NCBI RefSeq assembly: GCF_030408415.1
Contig: NZ_CP046976.1
Coordinates: forward strand, 2,202,808-2,266,807
Length of the DNA: 64,000 nucleotides
Source: Corynebacterium appendicis CIP 107643
GTDB lineage: Bacteria > Actinomycetota > Actinomycetes > Mycobacteriales > Mycobacteriaceae
Direction: 5' to 3'
Both the position numbers and the translations under genes were made by a program. Each line of letters begins with the position of its first letter. The stretch's first letter is position 1. The notes beneath the pieces are model-generated. The model was not told the origin of the DNA. It saw nothing but the letters and a program-made list of their open reading frames with translations, and searched no databases. Below, one piece after another: positions 36,742 through 46,590 of this stretch.

Positions 36742-38328
36742 ATGGTTTACGCGTACACAGCCGAACAGATCCGCGCGGCGGAAAAGCCCTTGCTGGATGC
36801 GCAGGCCAGCACAGATGAGCTGATGAAGTCCGCGGCCCACGCCGTCTTCGAGGCCGCCGAGGCGATGCTCGCGTGGCCCGACGCCTTGGCAGACCTCCGG
36901 CACAACCGCAGGACGCTCCTGCTGGTGGGCAAGGGCGGCAACGGGGGCGACGCGCTCTATGCCGGTGCGGAGCTCGCCCTCGCCGGCCACGCCGTCGACG
37001 CCTGGCTGGCGTGGGGGAGCGCCCACGCTCCGGCGCTGAAAGCCTTCCGCAATGCCGGTGGCACGGTGCTCACGGATCTTCCGGAAGACATGCGCGAATA
37101 CCGTTTTGCCATCGACGGGCTCACCGGTCTCGGCGGCGCCGGCAGCCTCGACGAGCAGACTGGACGCGTCATCCAGGGCCTCGCCGACTGGTACGCGCAC
37201 GTGCTCGCCGTCGACGTGCCTTCCGGCATCGACGCGGATACGGGCGAAAAAGGCGAATTTCACGTCACCGCCGACGCTACCGTCACCTTCGGCTGCTGGC
37301 GTCTCGCCCACGGCCTCGCCCCCGAATGCGGCATCCAGCTGCTCGCCGACCCGCACCTTAGCGACGGCAGCACGATCAGCGGCAATCTCTCGCCGCTGAC
37401 TGCTGCTGCCATGCTCCACCGCTCGGTCAACGACGACCACGAGTGGCCCGAGAGTCTCGCGCGGATCACCGCGACCAATGTGCCGAGCATGGAGCCACGC
37501 TTCCACGACGATAAATACACCGGCGGTGTCGTGGGTGTCCGCGCTGGCAGCGGCACGTATCCCGGCGCGGCAATCCTGTGCGTCGCAGGCGCCGTGCACG
37601 CCACCCCGTCGATGGTCCGCTACGCCGGCCCCCAGGCACTCGAGGTGGTGCGGGCGCTTCCAGAGGTCGTCGTTACGCGCAAGCTCGAAGACGCCGGTCG
37701 CGTCCAAGCCTGGGTTTTCGGCCCCGGCACGGGCACCGACAGCATCGCGCGCAGCGAACTCGCGTACTTGCTCGGCCGCGAGGAGCCACTGCTTATCGAC
37801 GCCGACGGCCTCACCCTTCTCTCCCTCGACCCCGAGCTGCGCGAGCTCCTCCGCTCCCGTTCCGCCCAGACGCTGCTGACCCCGCACGACGGCGAATTCT
37901 CCCGGCTGCGCGATGCAGAGGGGATCGCCGAGTCCGACCGGCTGGCTGAGACCCGCGCAGTGGCGGAATCCTTCAATTGCATGGTGCTGCGCAAGGGGCG
38001 CACCACCATCCTGTGCGACCCCCGCCACGAAGCCGCGGACTCTGTCATCGATGCCGGTAACTCGTGGGCGGCGACGCCCGGTTCCGGCGACGTGCTCTCC
38101 GGAATCACCGGCGCGCACCTCGCCCAAACAGCCGCACGCTGGGGCAATGACGCCTTCCTGAGTGATACTCAGCCCGTGGTCGTTCACGCCGTGGCGAGCG
38201 CCCTGGCTGCGCAGACGGAATTTGGCCCCGCGCCCGCCCGCGCCTTCGCTATCGCGGAAGCGGTGCCCGCCGCGACGGCGAAGCTGCACCGATTCAGCGG
38301 TCTGCCGGCAGCTTCCACACAGCGGTAA
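36742..38328 (+). CDS. nnr: bifunctional NAD(P)H-hydrate epimerase/dehydratase
   Basis: A 528-residue metabolite-repair enzyme. The N-terminal YjeF epimerase domain has AYTAEQIRAAEKPLLDAQA, LLVGKGGNGGDALYAGAELA and AVDVPSGIDADTGE. The C-terminal ribokinase-like ADP-dependent dehydratase has YTGGVVGVRAGSGTYPGAAI, LLTPHDGEFSRL and the phosphate-binding WAATPGSGDVLSGI. Together they repair hydrated NADH and NADPH. ATG at 36742 has TACCGT 7 bases upstream (leaderless pattern). Its last 35 bases overlap the convergent membrane gene. Confidence 0.92.
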   Translation: MVYAYTAEQIRAAEKPLLDAQASTDELMKSAAHAVFEAAEAMLAWPDALADLRHNRRTLLLVGKGGNGGDALYAGAELALAGHAVDAWLAWGSAHAPALKAFRNAGGTVLTDLPEDMREYRFAIDGLTGLGGAGSLDEQTGRVIQGLADWYAHVLAVDVPSGIDADTGEKGEFHVTADATVTFGCWRLAHGLAPECGIQLLADPHLSDGSTISGNLSPLTAAAMLHRSVNDDHEWPESLARITATNVPSMEPRFHDDKYTGGVVGVRAGSGTYPGAAILCVAGAVHATPSMVRYAGPQALEVVRALPEVVVTRKLEDAGRVQAWVFGPGTGTDSIARSELAYLLGREEPLLIDADGLTLLSLDPELRELLRSRSAQTLLTPHDGEFSRLRDAEGIAESDRLAETRAVAESFNCMVLRKGRTTILCDPRHEAADSVIDAGNSWAATPGSGDVLSGITGAHLAQTAARWGNDAFLSDTQPVVVHAVASALAAQTEFGPAPARAFAIAEAVPAATAKLHRFSGLPAASTQR

Positions 38329-39028
38329 GCAGAGCGAAGACGCCGATCACGCCCGGGCCGACAATGGCGAGGTAACAGGGCCAGCGACCGAAGAGGTTCA
38401 GGGGCGACCAGCCACGCGGGTGACCTGCGACGAACATGTAGTTGCCGCCGGTGAATTTGTTCATCGTCGCGGCGAATGCGCCCCAGGCGAGCGTCACGCC
38501 GGTGATCATGCGCCAGTCTTTCCAGCTCGGGCGGTACCCGAGACCGAAAGTGAGAACGACCGGCACGACGCTGGCCGCCATGTGGAAGTACCAGTAAGCG
38601 ATCTCTTGCAGCACCTTATTGTCCTGCACGAATGCCATGTCGGGGAAAAAGAGCGCCATCGGGTTGAGGAAGAGGCCCCAGTAATAGCTGATCGCCGTCG
38701 CAGTCGGGTTGCCCGTGCCCAGCGCCAGGGGAGTGATCACGCGCAGTGCATCGGTGATGTGGAACGGCGCAGTCTCATCCCACACCAGGCGCTTCGGATT
38801 GAGCACCCAAAGGAAGTACGCCACGGAGATGATCCCCATGATCGCGCCCGCCACCTTGCGCGAGGCCTTCACCACCGAGCCCGACAACTTCTTCACCGCA
38901 ACGACGAGAATCCCGCACAGCATGATGAAAAAGACCATGAGCACCAAGTGCTTCTGGTCGTACTGCGTGATTGTCGGGTACGTCTTGCCCGTGTGCTTCG
39001 ACGTCCACGGGGCGGGTTGGTAGGGCAT
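38294..39028 (-). CDS. YwaF-family integral membrane protein
   Basis: A 244-residue protein with six or seven hydrophobic helices, starting MPYQPAPWTSKHTGKTY. The conserved polar patches HITDALRVITPLALGTGNPTA, SYYWGLFLNPMALFFPDMAF and WYFHMAASVVPVVLTFGLGY are typical of the YwaF (TMEM164-like) family. Its function is unknown. I chose ATG at 39028, 5 bases after ACGGAG. An in-frame ATG at 39082 abuts a tandem repeat and has no ribosome binding site. It overlaps the nnr gene by 35 bases tail to tail. Confidence 0.78.
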   Translation of the reverse strand: MPYQPAPWTSKHTGKTYPTITQYDQKHLVLMVFFIMLCGILVVAVKKLSGSVVKASRKVAGAIMGIISVAYFLWVLNPKRLVWDETAPFHITDALRVITPLALGTGNPTATAISYYWGLFLNPMALFFPDMAFVQDNKVLQEIAYWYFHMAASVVPVVLTFGLGYRPSWKDWRMITGVTLAWGAFAATMNKFTGGNYMFVAGHPRGWSPLNLFGRWPCYLAIVGPGVIGVFALLTAVWKLPADR

Positions 39029-39084
39029 TGTCTCTCCGTCTAACTGCGGATCTTTTAATGTTGTACCACCCGAGTAGGACATTA

Positions 39085-39132
39085 GAATGGGAAACCCTCT
39101 GAATGGGAAACCCTCTGAATGGGAAACCCTCC
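39085..39132. repeat. three tandem copies of a 16-bp repeat
   Basis: gaatgggaaaccctct occurs at 39085-39100 and 39101-39116, and with one change (final c) at 39117-39132. It lies in the divergent region between the YwaF gene and the MFS gene. Each unit has the small dyad GGGAAACCC, so it could be an iterated binding site. It is also a simple slippage-prone tract. Confidence 0.9.
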
Positions 39133-39175
39133 CGCCTCATTCGCGTGACCCCGGATCACGGTTTAGCTTGGGGAT

Positions 39176-40354
39176 GTGTCTGTTTCCCAGAAGACTTCTT
39201 TCCCGTACCTGGCCTTGTCGGCCATGGGCTTCGCGGCCTTCGTATACGTGACATTCGAGATGTTCGCCGTCGGCCTGATCACTCCGATGTCCCGCGACCT
39301 CGGGGTCAGTGAAGGCCAGGTGGGCCTGCTCATGACGGTGTATGCCTCGATCGTCGCCGTCGTCACCATCCCTTTGATGGAGGTCACCCGCCGGTTGGAC
39401 CGCAAACCGGTCTTCATCGCCACGCTTGTCTTCCTCATCGCCGGCATCGCGCTTCAAGCCACCGCCGGTAGTTACTGGATGCTCGCCGTCGCGCGTATCT
39501 GTGCCGCGCTGACCCACGGCTTGTTCTGGTCCTTGGTCAACCCCATGGCTGCGCGCCTGGCACCTGCGGGCATGACGGGCAAGGCCGTCGGTGTCGTCTC
39601 GCTCGGTTCGACAATGGCGCTCGTGGTGGGCTCACCCTTGACGACACTGCTCGGCGGCGCCTTCGGCTGGCGGATGGCCACATGGATCCTGGGCGGCTTC
39701 GTCGCACTCGCTTTCATCCTCCTGTTCTTCCTGCTGCCCTCGATGCCTGCGATTCCGCCTGCCGGCAAACAGGAAGGGGAGCAGAAGCGCTCGGCGTTGC
39801 CAGCCCTCGTGCTCTACCTCGCCCTCGTCATCACCGCACTCTTCTGCACGTACACGTACCTCGGCCTCTTCGTGCACCGCACGGCCGGCCCGGAGTTCGT
39901 CGCTATCGGCCTCGCCGCTTACGGCATTTTCGGAATTGTCGGCGTGGTCGCCGCGGGCCAGCGCGCTGACCGCCGCATGATCCGGATGAATATCCTCGGC
40001 ACCGCCCTGATCATTTTGGCCGGTCTCACCGGCGCACTCGCGTTGACGGTCAGCAGCGGTTCGTACGTGCTCGGCTTCATTCTCGCTGTGCTAGTCGTCG
40101 GATTCCTCGGTCTCGCGGGCGGTGGCCTGCCCACGGTCGCTACGACAATCTTCCTTTTCGCAGGCAATGCGAACCAGAACCGTGCCTCGTCTATCTATGT
40201 GGTCACTTTCCAAGTCGGCATCGCCAGCGGTTCAGCGGTCGGCGCTGTGCCTGTAGATTCCGGCTTCTTCCCCGGCACCCTGCTCATCACCGCCGTGCTC
40301 GGCACTCTCGCCCTTATCGAGCTGAGTCTGCGCGCCCGCCCGCTCTTGCGTTAG
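39176..40354 (+). CDS. MFS transporter, drug:H+ antiporter-1 type
   Basis: A 392-residue, 12-helix major facilitator. FVYVTFEMFAVGLITPMSRDLGVSEGQVG at the start, VTRRLDRKPVFIATLVFLIAG (loop 2-3 motif A variant), AARLAPAGMTGKAVGVVSLGSTMALVVGSPL (motif C region) and GQRADRRM (second-half motif A) resemble the AraJ/NepI/Cmr group of exporters. The substrate is unknown. GTG at 39176 has TAGCTT 6 bases upstream and no ribosome binding site (leaderless pattern). Three 16-bp repeats lie 44-91 bases upstream. Confidence 0.82.
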   Translation: MSVSQKTSFPYLALSAMGFAAFVYVTFEMFAVGLITPMSRDLGVSEGQVGLLMTVYASIVAVVTIPLMEVTRRLDRKPVFIATLVFLIAGIALQATAGSYWMLAVARICAALTHGLFWSLVNPMAARLAPAGMTGKAVGVVSLGSTMALVVGSPLTTLLGGAFGWRMATWILGGFVALAFILLFFLLPSMPAIPPAGKQEGEQKRSALPALVLYLALVITALFCTYTYLGLFVHRTAGPEFVAIGLAAYGIFGIVGVVAAGQRADRRMIRMNILGTALIILAGLTGALALTVSSGSYVLGFILAVLVVGFLGLAGGGLPTVATTIFLFAGNANQNRASSIYVVTFQVGIASGSAVGAVPVDSGFFPGTLLITAVLGTLALIELSLRARPLLR

Positions 40355-40373
40355 CTCATGTAGCCTTTGGCTC

Positions 40374-40973
40374 ATGACCACCCCGCAGGAACGCCGCCCA
40401 GGCGCGGCAGACGTGGATGTCCGCCCACTGCCCATCGACCCGCACACCGGCCCGGGCGCCTGGCATTCCATCGGCACTCTTCCCGACGACAACGCCATTG
40501 CGGTCACATGGGAGTTCTCCGATGATGAAAATCCCGGCATCCTGCATGCCGGTGCGCAAAACACCGGGCGGCGCAGCCTCTTGCTCTGCCTGGATTCCCC
40601 CAATGGTGGAGTGCATCCAGATTTTGAACAGCAGCTTCCCGCGTCTTTCAGCTTGACCGGCTTCAACACCAACGAGGCAGGCGAGGCGCGCGTTTTCGCC
40701 GGTTCGATCTTCGGCCAGACTGGCCCAGTCGATTTCGGGGCCGATATCCTCGCCGCCGAATTGCGGATCAAGCCGCACGAGGAATTCGTCTTCGTCATCG
40801 ACCGGAAGTACGCTCACGCGCTCCTGAACGTCCACGGCGACCTCTACCTCGAGGATATTTCGGTGCAGCCTGAGACCGTTGGCTTCACCAACCAAGGGGT
40901 AAAGACTCTCCACATCATTAATGCTGGCGACGAAACGGCGCTCGCGGTGTTGCTCGGCGGTAGTGTCGACTGA
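40374..40973 (+). CDS. uncharacterised cytoplasmic protein, 199 residues
   Basis: No signal peptide or membrane segment is visible. It starts MTTPQERRPGAADVDVRPLP. The middle reads RRSLLLCLDSPNGGVHPDFEQQLPASF and the end LHIINAGDETALAVLLGGSVD, suggesting a mixed-strand fold. I do not recognise the family. TAGCCT is 7 bases upstream of the ATG with no ribosome binding site, so the mRNA is probably leaderless. It lies 19 bases after the MFS gene and 62 before the next gene. Confidence 0.6.
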   Translation: MTTPQERRPGAADVDVRPLPIDPHTGPGAWHSIGTLPDDNAIAVTWEFSDDENPGILHAGAQNTGRRSLLLCLDSPNGGVHPDFEQQLPASFSLTGFNTNEAGEARVFAGSIFGQTGPVDFGADILAAELRIKPHEEFVFVIDRKYAHALLNVHGDLYLEDISVQPETVGFTNQGVKTLHIINAGDETALAVLLGGSVD

Positions 40974-41035
40974 AGTGGACATCATCCGCTGTTTTCGCCC
41001 CGCAATGAGGTGCAGCGGTCCGTAAGGTGGCAACC

Positions 41036-42343
41036 ATGATCCTCACGTTGCTCATGTCCCTCGAAGGATCACGCCCGGAAATTTCGCGGCTGGTCAATGT
41101 CGAGGACGACGTCCATCTCGGCGAGTTCGCTCCCGTGATCGACGCCGCCTTCGGCTTCTCCGGCATGGCTACGCACCTGTACATGGGCACCGCCGACGGC
41201 GAGCCCGTCCTCTACTCCCCAAATCCGAGCGCGGGAGAGCGCGACGAGGCTGTCGTCACGCTGGGCGATGTCGACGCGCTGACGTACGTCTACGACACCT
41301 CCGCGAACTGGAATATCAAGCTCGAGATCCTAGGCGTCACAGACATCGACACCCCGTCGCCCATGCTTATCGACGTACAGGGCCCCGACATCATTGAGCC
41401 CTGCGGCGGCCCCGATCTGATGACCGCATTCCACGCCGAGGCGCGCCGATTGGCCGCGGGCCTCAGCCCAGATATGAAGGTCTCCCCGCTACTGCTCAGC
41501 TTCATGCCGGTCATGAGTCCGGAACGCCTCATCCAGCGTCTTTCCCAGGCCGACCACACCACTGTGGCTGAGCGAATTGCCTTCACCGCGGAGGATCTCA
41601 TGCTCGACACGGGCAGTGACGATTTCACCGACGCGTCGAACTCGCCTGAGCTATCTCACGAGTTCGATTCCTTCATGGAAACACGGCCCGACCTGCAGCA
41701 GATCCTGTCCCTCGATCCCAATCCCGAACGCAACCCAACGCTCATTGCCGCGATATCAGAGTTCTTCTCCGACCATTCCCCGGAATTCGTGGAGGACACG
41801 CTCTATCCGTTCACGCGCATCGTCGGCAATATACGCGCGTTCATCAACCATTGCTCGGAGCCCATCCGCCTTACGGCCCGCGGTAAGTTGCGCTCGCCAG
41901 ACGTGCGCTCGCTTTCCGACGCTCTGAGCCTCAACGTCAGCCCTGGTAAGCACCGCGAGGAAGCCGTTCCAGCCTTGGGCGCCCTCCGCACGTTTCTGCA
42001 GTTCGCCGACCTCCTCGAGACTGACGAGGGGATGCTCGAAGCCAGTGAGGAAGCTCTCGAACTCATCACGAGTGCCGAGGCGGTGCTCTACATGTTCGAG
42101 GAGGAGTTCTTCCGCTTCTGCGCGATCAACCACGACGACGATGGTGAACAGGTGCTCACATGGGCCGCGCACATGGCCGGTCTGGGCAGTCCCCCTGTCT
42201 TCTTTACCCCGCCGGCAGATCCCGTATTCACCGTGAACCTGCTCGTCGCCCTCGGGATTTACGAGCCAGCATCCACCGTGCAGGCCCCGATCCTCACCGA
42301 GCCCGGCAGGGGAGTGCTCAGCATTCTCCTCGACTTGGAGTGA
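41036..42343 (+). CDS. protein with N-terminal plasmid pRiA4b ORF-3-like (MM3350) domain
   Basis: A 435-residue cytoplasmic protein. The first 140 residues fit the MM3350/IS1096-TnpR-like fold: LEGSRPEISRLVNVEDDVHLGEFAPVIDAAFGFSGMATHLY, then DALTYVYDTSANWNIKLEILG in place of the usual YxYDFGDxW. The remaining 290 residues are helical and acidic (SLSDALSLNVS, TSAEAVLYMFEEEF) and unrecognised. ATG at 41036 has TAAGGT 7 bases upstream (leaderless pattern). An in-frame GTG lies at 41027. Its function is unknown. Confidence 0.65.
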   Translation: MILTLLMSLEGSRPEISRLVNVEDDVHLGEFAPVIDAAFGFSGMATHLYMGTADGEPVLYSPNPSAGERDEAVVTLGDVDALTYVYDTSANWNIKLEILGVTDIDTPSPMLIDVQGPDIIEPCGGPDLMTAFHAEARRLAAGLSPDMKVSPLLLSFMPVMSPERLIQRLSQADHTTVAERIAFTAEDLMLDTGSDDFTDASNSPELSHEFDSFMETRPDLQQILSLDPNPERNPTLIAAISEFFSDHSPEFVEDTLYPFTRIVGNIRAFINHCSEPIRLTARGKLRSPDVRSLSDALSLNVSPGKHREEAVPALGALRTFLQFADLLETDEGMLEASEEALELITSAEAVLYMFEEEFFRFCAINHDDDGEQVLTWAAHMAGLGSPPVFFTPPADPVFTVNLLVALGIYEPASTVQAPILTEPGRGVLSILLDLE

Positions 42344-42354
42344 CCAGCTCTGGG

Positions 42355-42684
42355 CTAGCCGACTACCGCGAGATACAGTCCCAGCCCTCCCAGCACCGAC
42401 ATGCCTGCCGTGATGGCGAGGACACCGAATACATTGGCGTCCACGCTTTCTTTCCTCAACCCTTGCGCCTCGTCCCGGTATCCTGCCCGGCTTCTCGCAA
42501 TGATGGCCAGCGAGAGCACCGCGAGCAATCCGATCGCCCCGAAAACGAGCGCCGAATAACTGTCTGACCAGCGAAGCAATGTGAGAGAACACACCATCAT
42601 TGACAGGGCGGTGCGCGTCCACGACAGCGCTGTCCGTTCTGCTTGCAGTCCCGCATCCGCCACGGGAATCGTAATGCGTGCCAT
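42355..42684 (-). CDS. DUF202 membrane protein (YidG-like)
   Basis: A 109-residue protein with three hydrophobic helices and the DUF202 hallmark LQAERTALSWTRTALSMMVCSL near the N-terminus. ATG at 42684 follows GGAGTGAGA. The stop of the second DUF202 gene (42706) lies 21 bases upstream, so the pair is co-transcribed, like yidH-yidG in enterobacteria. Its function is unknown. Confidence 0.82.
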   Translation of the reverse strand: MARITIPVADAGLQAERTALSWTRTALSMMVCSLTLLRWSDSYSALVFGAIGLLAVLSLAIIARSRAGYRDEAQGLRKESVDANVFGVLAITAGMSVLGGLGLYLAVVG

Positions 42685-42705
42685 TCTCACTCCGGCGGCT
42701 AATTC

Positions 42706-43068
42706 CTAAAACAGCGCCGCCAGGACGATGACGCTGGCGATCCCGATTCCGAGGCCCAGCACTGGCACGATGGCGGGAGCCGGAAGCGGGTGATCGGCTC
42801 GGAGCGCACGCTCGATCCGGATCCACCGCACCGCCGATCCGACGGCAATGGCCATGCCGACGAGGATCAACGTGATTGCCGCGACCGCGCGCCAGCGTTC
42901 GTCGAAGTCGGGAAACGCGAAAGCTTCAAGCGCGATACCTCCGGCGAGAAATGCCAGCGCCGTGCGCGTCCAGGCAAGGAAAGTTCGCTCGTTGGCGAGC
43001 GTGAAGCGGGGATCCGGCTCCGTGCCGGTGGGGAACACGGTGCGGGTAAACCAACCACGATCGCTCAT
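42706..43068 (-). CDS. DUF202 membrane protein (YidH-like)
   Basis: A 120-residue, three-helix membrane protein with DPRFTLANERTFLAWTRTAL, the YidH/DUF202 signature. It is the first gene of the DUF202 pair. TAGACT lies 7 bases upstream of the ATG, so it probably starts a leaderless transcript. The VanZ-like gene ends 21 bases upstream on the same strand. Its function is unknown. Confidence 0.85.
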   Translation of the reverse strand: MSDRGWFTRTVFPTGTEPDPRFTLANERTFLAWTRTALAFLAGGIALEAFAFPDFDERWRAVAAITLILVGMAIAVGSAVRWIRIERALRADHPLPAPAIVPVLGLGIGIASVIVLAALF

Positions 43069-43089
43069 AGGCCACAGTCTAGATCCGCG

Positions 43090-43623
43090 CTAGAGCTGCT
43101 TCACCCTGCTCGGGCCGCCAAGGCTGTCACCTGCGAGAACAAGCCCAATAAACACAGCCACCGCCGCAAACGTCAAACCGATCCACACCCGGTGCATCTT
43201 CGGCCCGCACCATCGCGCGAGGGTCGCTCCGACGAATGCACCTACGGTGTTCATGATGAAGTCGTCGACATCCGTGTAACCCAGTTGCGCAAAGAATTGC
43301 GCCGCCTCGATCGCCAAGCTGAAACCTCCGCCGACGATCGTCGCCCACTTCACCCGGCCGAATATGACATAGAGCAGCAGCCCGACGGGAACGAAGAACG
43401 CCAGGTTGCCGCCGTATCCGAAGAGCGTGCCGAACCACGATGATGCCGTGAATATTTCGTGGAAGGGGATGAACGAGTACCCGACAAAGGGCTGTTTCGC
43501 CGGATCCCACAAGTACCCGATACGGAAGAATTGCTTCAGCATGGTCAGCGCGATGACCACGCCTGAGTAGGCGAGGAGCGCACCTATCGCCGCGCCCCGG
43601 GTCACGCGCTGCCGTGCCCGCAT
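43090..43623 (-). CDS. VanZ-like family membrane protein
   Basis: A 177-residue protein with four or five membrane helices. YSFIPFHEIFTASSWFGTLFGYGGNLAFFVPVGLLLYVIF, then SLAIEAAQFF and GYTDVDDFIMNTVGAFVGA are the conserved core of VanZ-like proteins (teicoplanin-resistance protein VanZ and many housekeeping homologues). The DDFIMNT motif is well kept. It lies 4 bases after leuS on the same strand, so it may ride on the leuS transcript. The start is uncertain because AAAAGG directly abuts the ATG. Confidence 0.85.
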   Translation of the reverse strand: MRARQRVTRGAAIGALLAYSGVVIALTMLKQFFRIGYLWDPAKQPFVGYSFIPFHEIFTASSWFGTLFGYGGNLAFFVPVGLLLYVIFGRVKWATIVGGGFSLAIEAAQFFAQLGYTDVDDFIMNTVGAFVGATLARWCGPKMHRVWIGLTFAAVAVFIGLVLAGDSLGGPSRVKQL

Positions 43624-43627
43624 CCTT

Positions 43628-46501
43628 TTACTTCACCACCAGGTTGACCATGCGGCCGGGGACCACGATGGTCTTGACCAGGTTCTTTCCCTCGATCAGC
43701 CCGGCCACTCGATCGTCGGCAAGCGCAATGCTCTCGATCTCGTCCTTGGACGCTTCCGCCGGAACGTCGACACGTGCGCGGACCTTGCCATTGATCTGGA
43801 CGGGGACTTCCACGGTGTCGTCGACAAGCAAGCTCTCATCGAAGGTCGGAAACGCTTGGAAAGTGATGGTGCCCTCGTGTCCTAGTCGCGCCCACAGTTC
43901 CTCTGCTATGTGCGGCGCGACAGGGGAGACCATTTGGACAAGCGGTTCGACTGTTTCACGTGAAACATCGCCGCCAGCCTTCTGTTCGCGCGCCTTGGTC
44001 AAGTAGTTGACGTACTCAATGAGTTTAGCTACCACGGTGTTATCACGCAGGTGATCGTAGTCCTCCCGCACGCCTGCGATGGTGCGGTGGAGCTGCTTCG
44101 CGTCCTCCTCGCTCATCGGGTCGTCGGAAACGGTGACTTCGCCGGTCTCCTCGTCTACGACCAGGCGCCACAGACGCTGCAAGAAGCGGTGCGCACCGAC
44201 GACGTCCTTTGTCGCCCACGGACGGGAAGTGTCCAACGGACCCATCGACATCTCGTAGACGCGCAGCGTGTCGGCGCCGAAGTCGCGCGCTATGTCGTCC
44301 GGGGCCACGGCATTCTTGAGGGACTTACCCATCTTGCCGTACTCCTGCTTGACCTCTTCGCCGTTGTAGAAGAACTTCCCGTCCTTCTCCTCGACCTCGG
44401 CCGCCGGGACATATACGCCACGCGAATCCGTGTAGGCGTACGCCTGAATATAGCCCTGGTTGTACAGACGGCGGTACGGCTCCTTCGAGCTAACATGCCC
44501 CAGATCGAAGAGCACCTTGTGCCAGAAGCGCGCGTACAGCAGGTGCAGCACTGCGTGCTCGACGCCGCCAACGTAAAGATCCACGCCGCCCGGGTCATTC
44601 GCGCCGTGCTTCTCCGGCTGCGGGCCCGTCCAGTAACGCTCGTTCTCGATGTCGCAGAACTTTTCCGTGTTCGTCGGATCGATGTAGCGCAGCTGGTACC
44701 AGGACGAACCTGCCCACTGGGGCATGACGTTGGTGTCGCGGGTGTACTGCTTCTCGCCGTCACCCAAGTCCAGCGTGACGTTCACCCAGTCGGTAGCCTT
44801 CGCCAGCGGGGGAGAAGGCTCCGAGTCGGCGTCGTCCGGGTCGAAAGAGACCGGGTTGTAGTCCTCCACATCCGGTAGCTCGACCGGCAGCATCGACTCC
44901 GGCAGCGCGTGCGCGACACCGTTGTCGTCGTAAACGATCGGGAACGGCTCGCCCCAGTAACGCTGGCGGGCAAAGAGCCAGTCGCGCAACTTGTACTGAA
45001 TGCGCTCTTCGCCGGCGCCTTCGCCGACCAACCATTCTATGGCCTTCTCAATTGACTCGTCCTTGCCCAGACCATTCAGATCCAGGCCGCGGTCATTCGC
45101 GGAGTTGATGTGCGGGCCGTCCTCAGTGAACGCCTCCTCATCGATATTCCCGCCTTCGAGCACCGGCACGATCGGCAGACCGAAGACAGTAGCGAATTCG
45201 TAGTCACGTTCGTCGTGCGCCGGCACCGCCATGATCGCGCCAGTGCCGTAACCAGTCAGAACATAATCCGCAATGAAGACGGGCACCTGCTCACCGTTGA
45301 CCGGGTTCGTGGCATAGGTGCCCAGGAAAACGCCGGTCTTTTCCCTATTCTCCTGCCGTTCCACGTCAGACTTCGCCGCGATCGCGCGCTTGTACACGTC
45401 CACCGCAGCCTGCGGCGTAGCTTCGCCAAAGGTCCAACGCTTATCGACGTCCGCCTCGTACCCCTCGGCCACCAGCTTCTCTACGAGCTCGTGCTCCGGC
45501 GCGAGAACCATGTAGGTCGCGCCAAACAGGGTGTCCGGACGTGTGGTGAACACGTCGATGGGGTGCTCGTTGCCGTCGGTGCCCTGAGCCTGGAACGTCA
45601 CCTCCGCGCCGCGGGAGCGGCCGATCCAATTCCGCTGCATCGTCTTGACCTTGTCCGGCCAATCCAGCAGGTCGAGGTCGTCGAGCAGGCGGTCCGAGTA
45701 GGCGGTGATGCGCATCATCCACTGGCGCAGGCGCTTACGGAAGACCGGGTAGTTCCCGCGCTCCGAACGGCCTTCGGCAGTGACCTCTTCGTTGGCCAGC
45801 ACAGTGCCCAGTCCCGGGCACCAGTTGACCATGGAATCTGAAAGGTAGACGAGCCGGAACTCGTCGACAGCTTTCTGCTTCTCCGTTGCGTCAAGGTCCG
45901 CGTAGACGCGTCCGTCCTTGGTGGTGCGCTTTCCGGACTCGAGTTCGTCGATAAGCTCCGCGATCGGGCGCGCCTTTTGCTGCTCATCGTCGAACCATGA
46001 GTTGAAGATCTGCAGGAAGATCCACTGCGTCCAGCGGTAGAACTCCGGGTCCGTCGTCGCCACCGAGCGACGTCGGTCGTGGCCCAGACCCAGTGCGTCG
46101 AGCTGGCGGGTCATATTCTCAATATTCGCCATCGTTGTCGTGCGCGGGTGCGTGCCCGTCTGGATTGCGTATTGCTCCGCCGGCAGCCCGAAAGCGTCGT
46201 AACCGAGCGTATGCAGCACGTTCTTGCCCAGCATGCGGTTGTAGCGTGCGAAGACATCCGTAGCGATGTATCCCAGCGGGTGGCCCACGTGCAGGCCTGC
46301 GCCGGAGGGGTAGGGGAACATGTCCTGGACATTGAGCTTGTCAGCAGGCAGGTTTTCCGCGCCCGATTGAGGAGCTAGAGGACCGACAGGGTTCGGTGCG
46401 TTGAACGTCCCGTTGTCGATCCAGTATTTCTGCCATTTCTGTTCAATCTCATTGGCAATGCCCGCCGAATAGCGGAACGCCGGTCCAGTAGCGCTAGTCA
46501 T
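43628..46501 (-). CDS. leuS: leucyl-tRNA synthetase
   Basis: A 957-residue class I synthetase that charges tRNA-Leu. It has the HIGH-type motif [12 protein letters not shown] (about 71-82), the editing-domain threonine-rich [21 protein letters not shown] and [21 protein letters not shown] segment ([21 protein letters not shown] here), WARFWHK-like segment [11 protein letters not shown], and the KMSKS variant KMGKS. TACACT is 8 bases upstream of the ATG (leaderless pattern). A parS palindrome lies within its 3' part (43952-43967), encoding DVSRETVE. Confidence 0.97.
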   Translation of the reverse strand: MTSATGPAFRYSAGIANEIEQKWQKYWIDNGTFNAPNPVGPLAPQSGAENLPADKLNVQDMFPYPSGAGLHVGHPLGYIATDVFARYNRMLGKNVLHTLGYDAFGLPAEQYAIQTGTHPRTTTMANIENMTRQLDALGLGHDRRRSVATTDPEFYRWTQWIFLQIFNSWFDDEQQKARPIAELIDELESGKRTTKDGRVYADLDATEKQKAVDEFRLVYLSDSMVNWCPGLGTVLANEEVTAEGRSERGNYPVFRKRLRQWMMRITAYSDRLLDDLDLLDWPDKVKTMQRNWIGRSRGAEVTFQAQGTDGNEHPIDVFTTRPDTLFGATYMVLAPEHELVEKLVAEGYEADVDKRWTFGEATPQAAVDVYKRAIAAKSDVERQENREKTGVFLGTYATNPVNGEQVPVFIADYVLTGYGTGAIMAVPAHDERDYEFATVFGLPIVPVLEGGNIDEEAFTEDGPHINSANDRGLDLNGLGKDESIEKAIEWLVGEGAGEERIQYKLRDWLFARQRYWGEPFPIVYDDNGVAHALPESMLPVELPDVEDYNPVSFDPDDADSEPSPPLAKATDWVNVTLDLGDGEKQYTRDTNVMPQWAGSSWYQLRYIDPTNTEKFCDIENERYWTGPQPEKHGANDPGGVDLYVGGVEHAVLHLLYARFWHKVLFDLGHVSSKEPYRRLYNQGYIQAYAYTDSRGVYVPAAEVEEKDGKFFYNGEEVKQEYGKMGKSLKNAVAPDDIARDFGADTLRVYEMSMGPLDTSRPWATKDVVGAHRFLQRLWRLVVDEETGEVTVSDDPMSEEDAKQLHRTIAGVREDYDHLRDNTVVAKLIEYVNYLTKAREQKAGGDVSRETVEPLVQMVSPVAPHIAEELWARLGHEGTITFQAFPTFDESLLVDDTVEVPVQINGKVRARVDVPAEASKDEIESIALADDRVAGLIEGKNLVKTIVVPGRMVNLVVK
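43952..43967. promoter_or_regulatory. parS centromere site 1 (inside leuS)
   Basis: TGTTTCACGTGAAACA, a perfect 16-bp match to the bacterial parS consensus, to which ParB binds and spreads for origin segregation. It lies within leuS coding sequence. Confidence 0.92.
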
Positions 46502-46558
46502 GGTTATCCAGTGTAGTAGGCGGCATCTTCAAGTACACCGCCTGGATCTGGCCACGAT

Positions 46559-46574
46559 TGTTTCACGTGAAACA
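46559..46574. promoter_or_regulatory. parS centromere site 2 (intergenic)
   Basis: TGTTTCACGTGAAACA, a perfect parS palindrome between leuS and the flavodoxin-like gene. Confidence 0.93.
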
Positions 46575-46590
46575 CGCAGAGGGAAGGGTT

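Noticed and set aside
36466..38289. 607-codon open frame antisense to the NAD(P)HX repair gene
   Set aside because: It is a shadow frame caused by GC-rich third positions; the sense gene is unambiguous.
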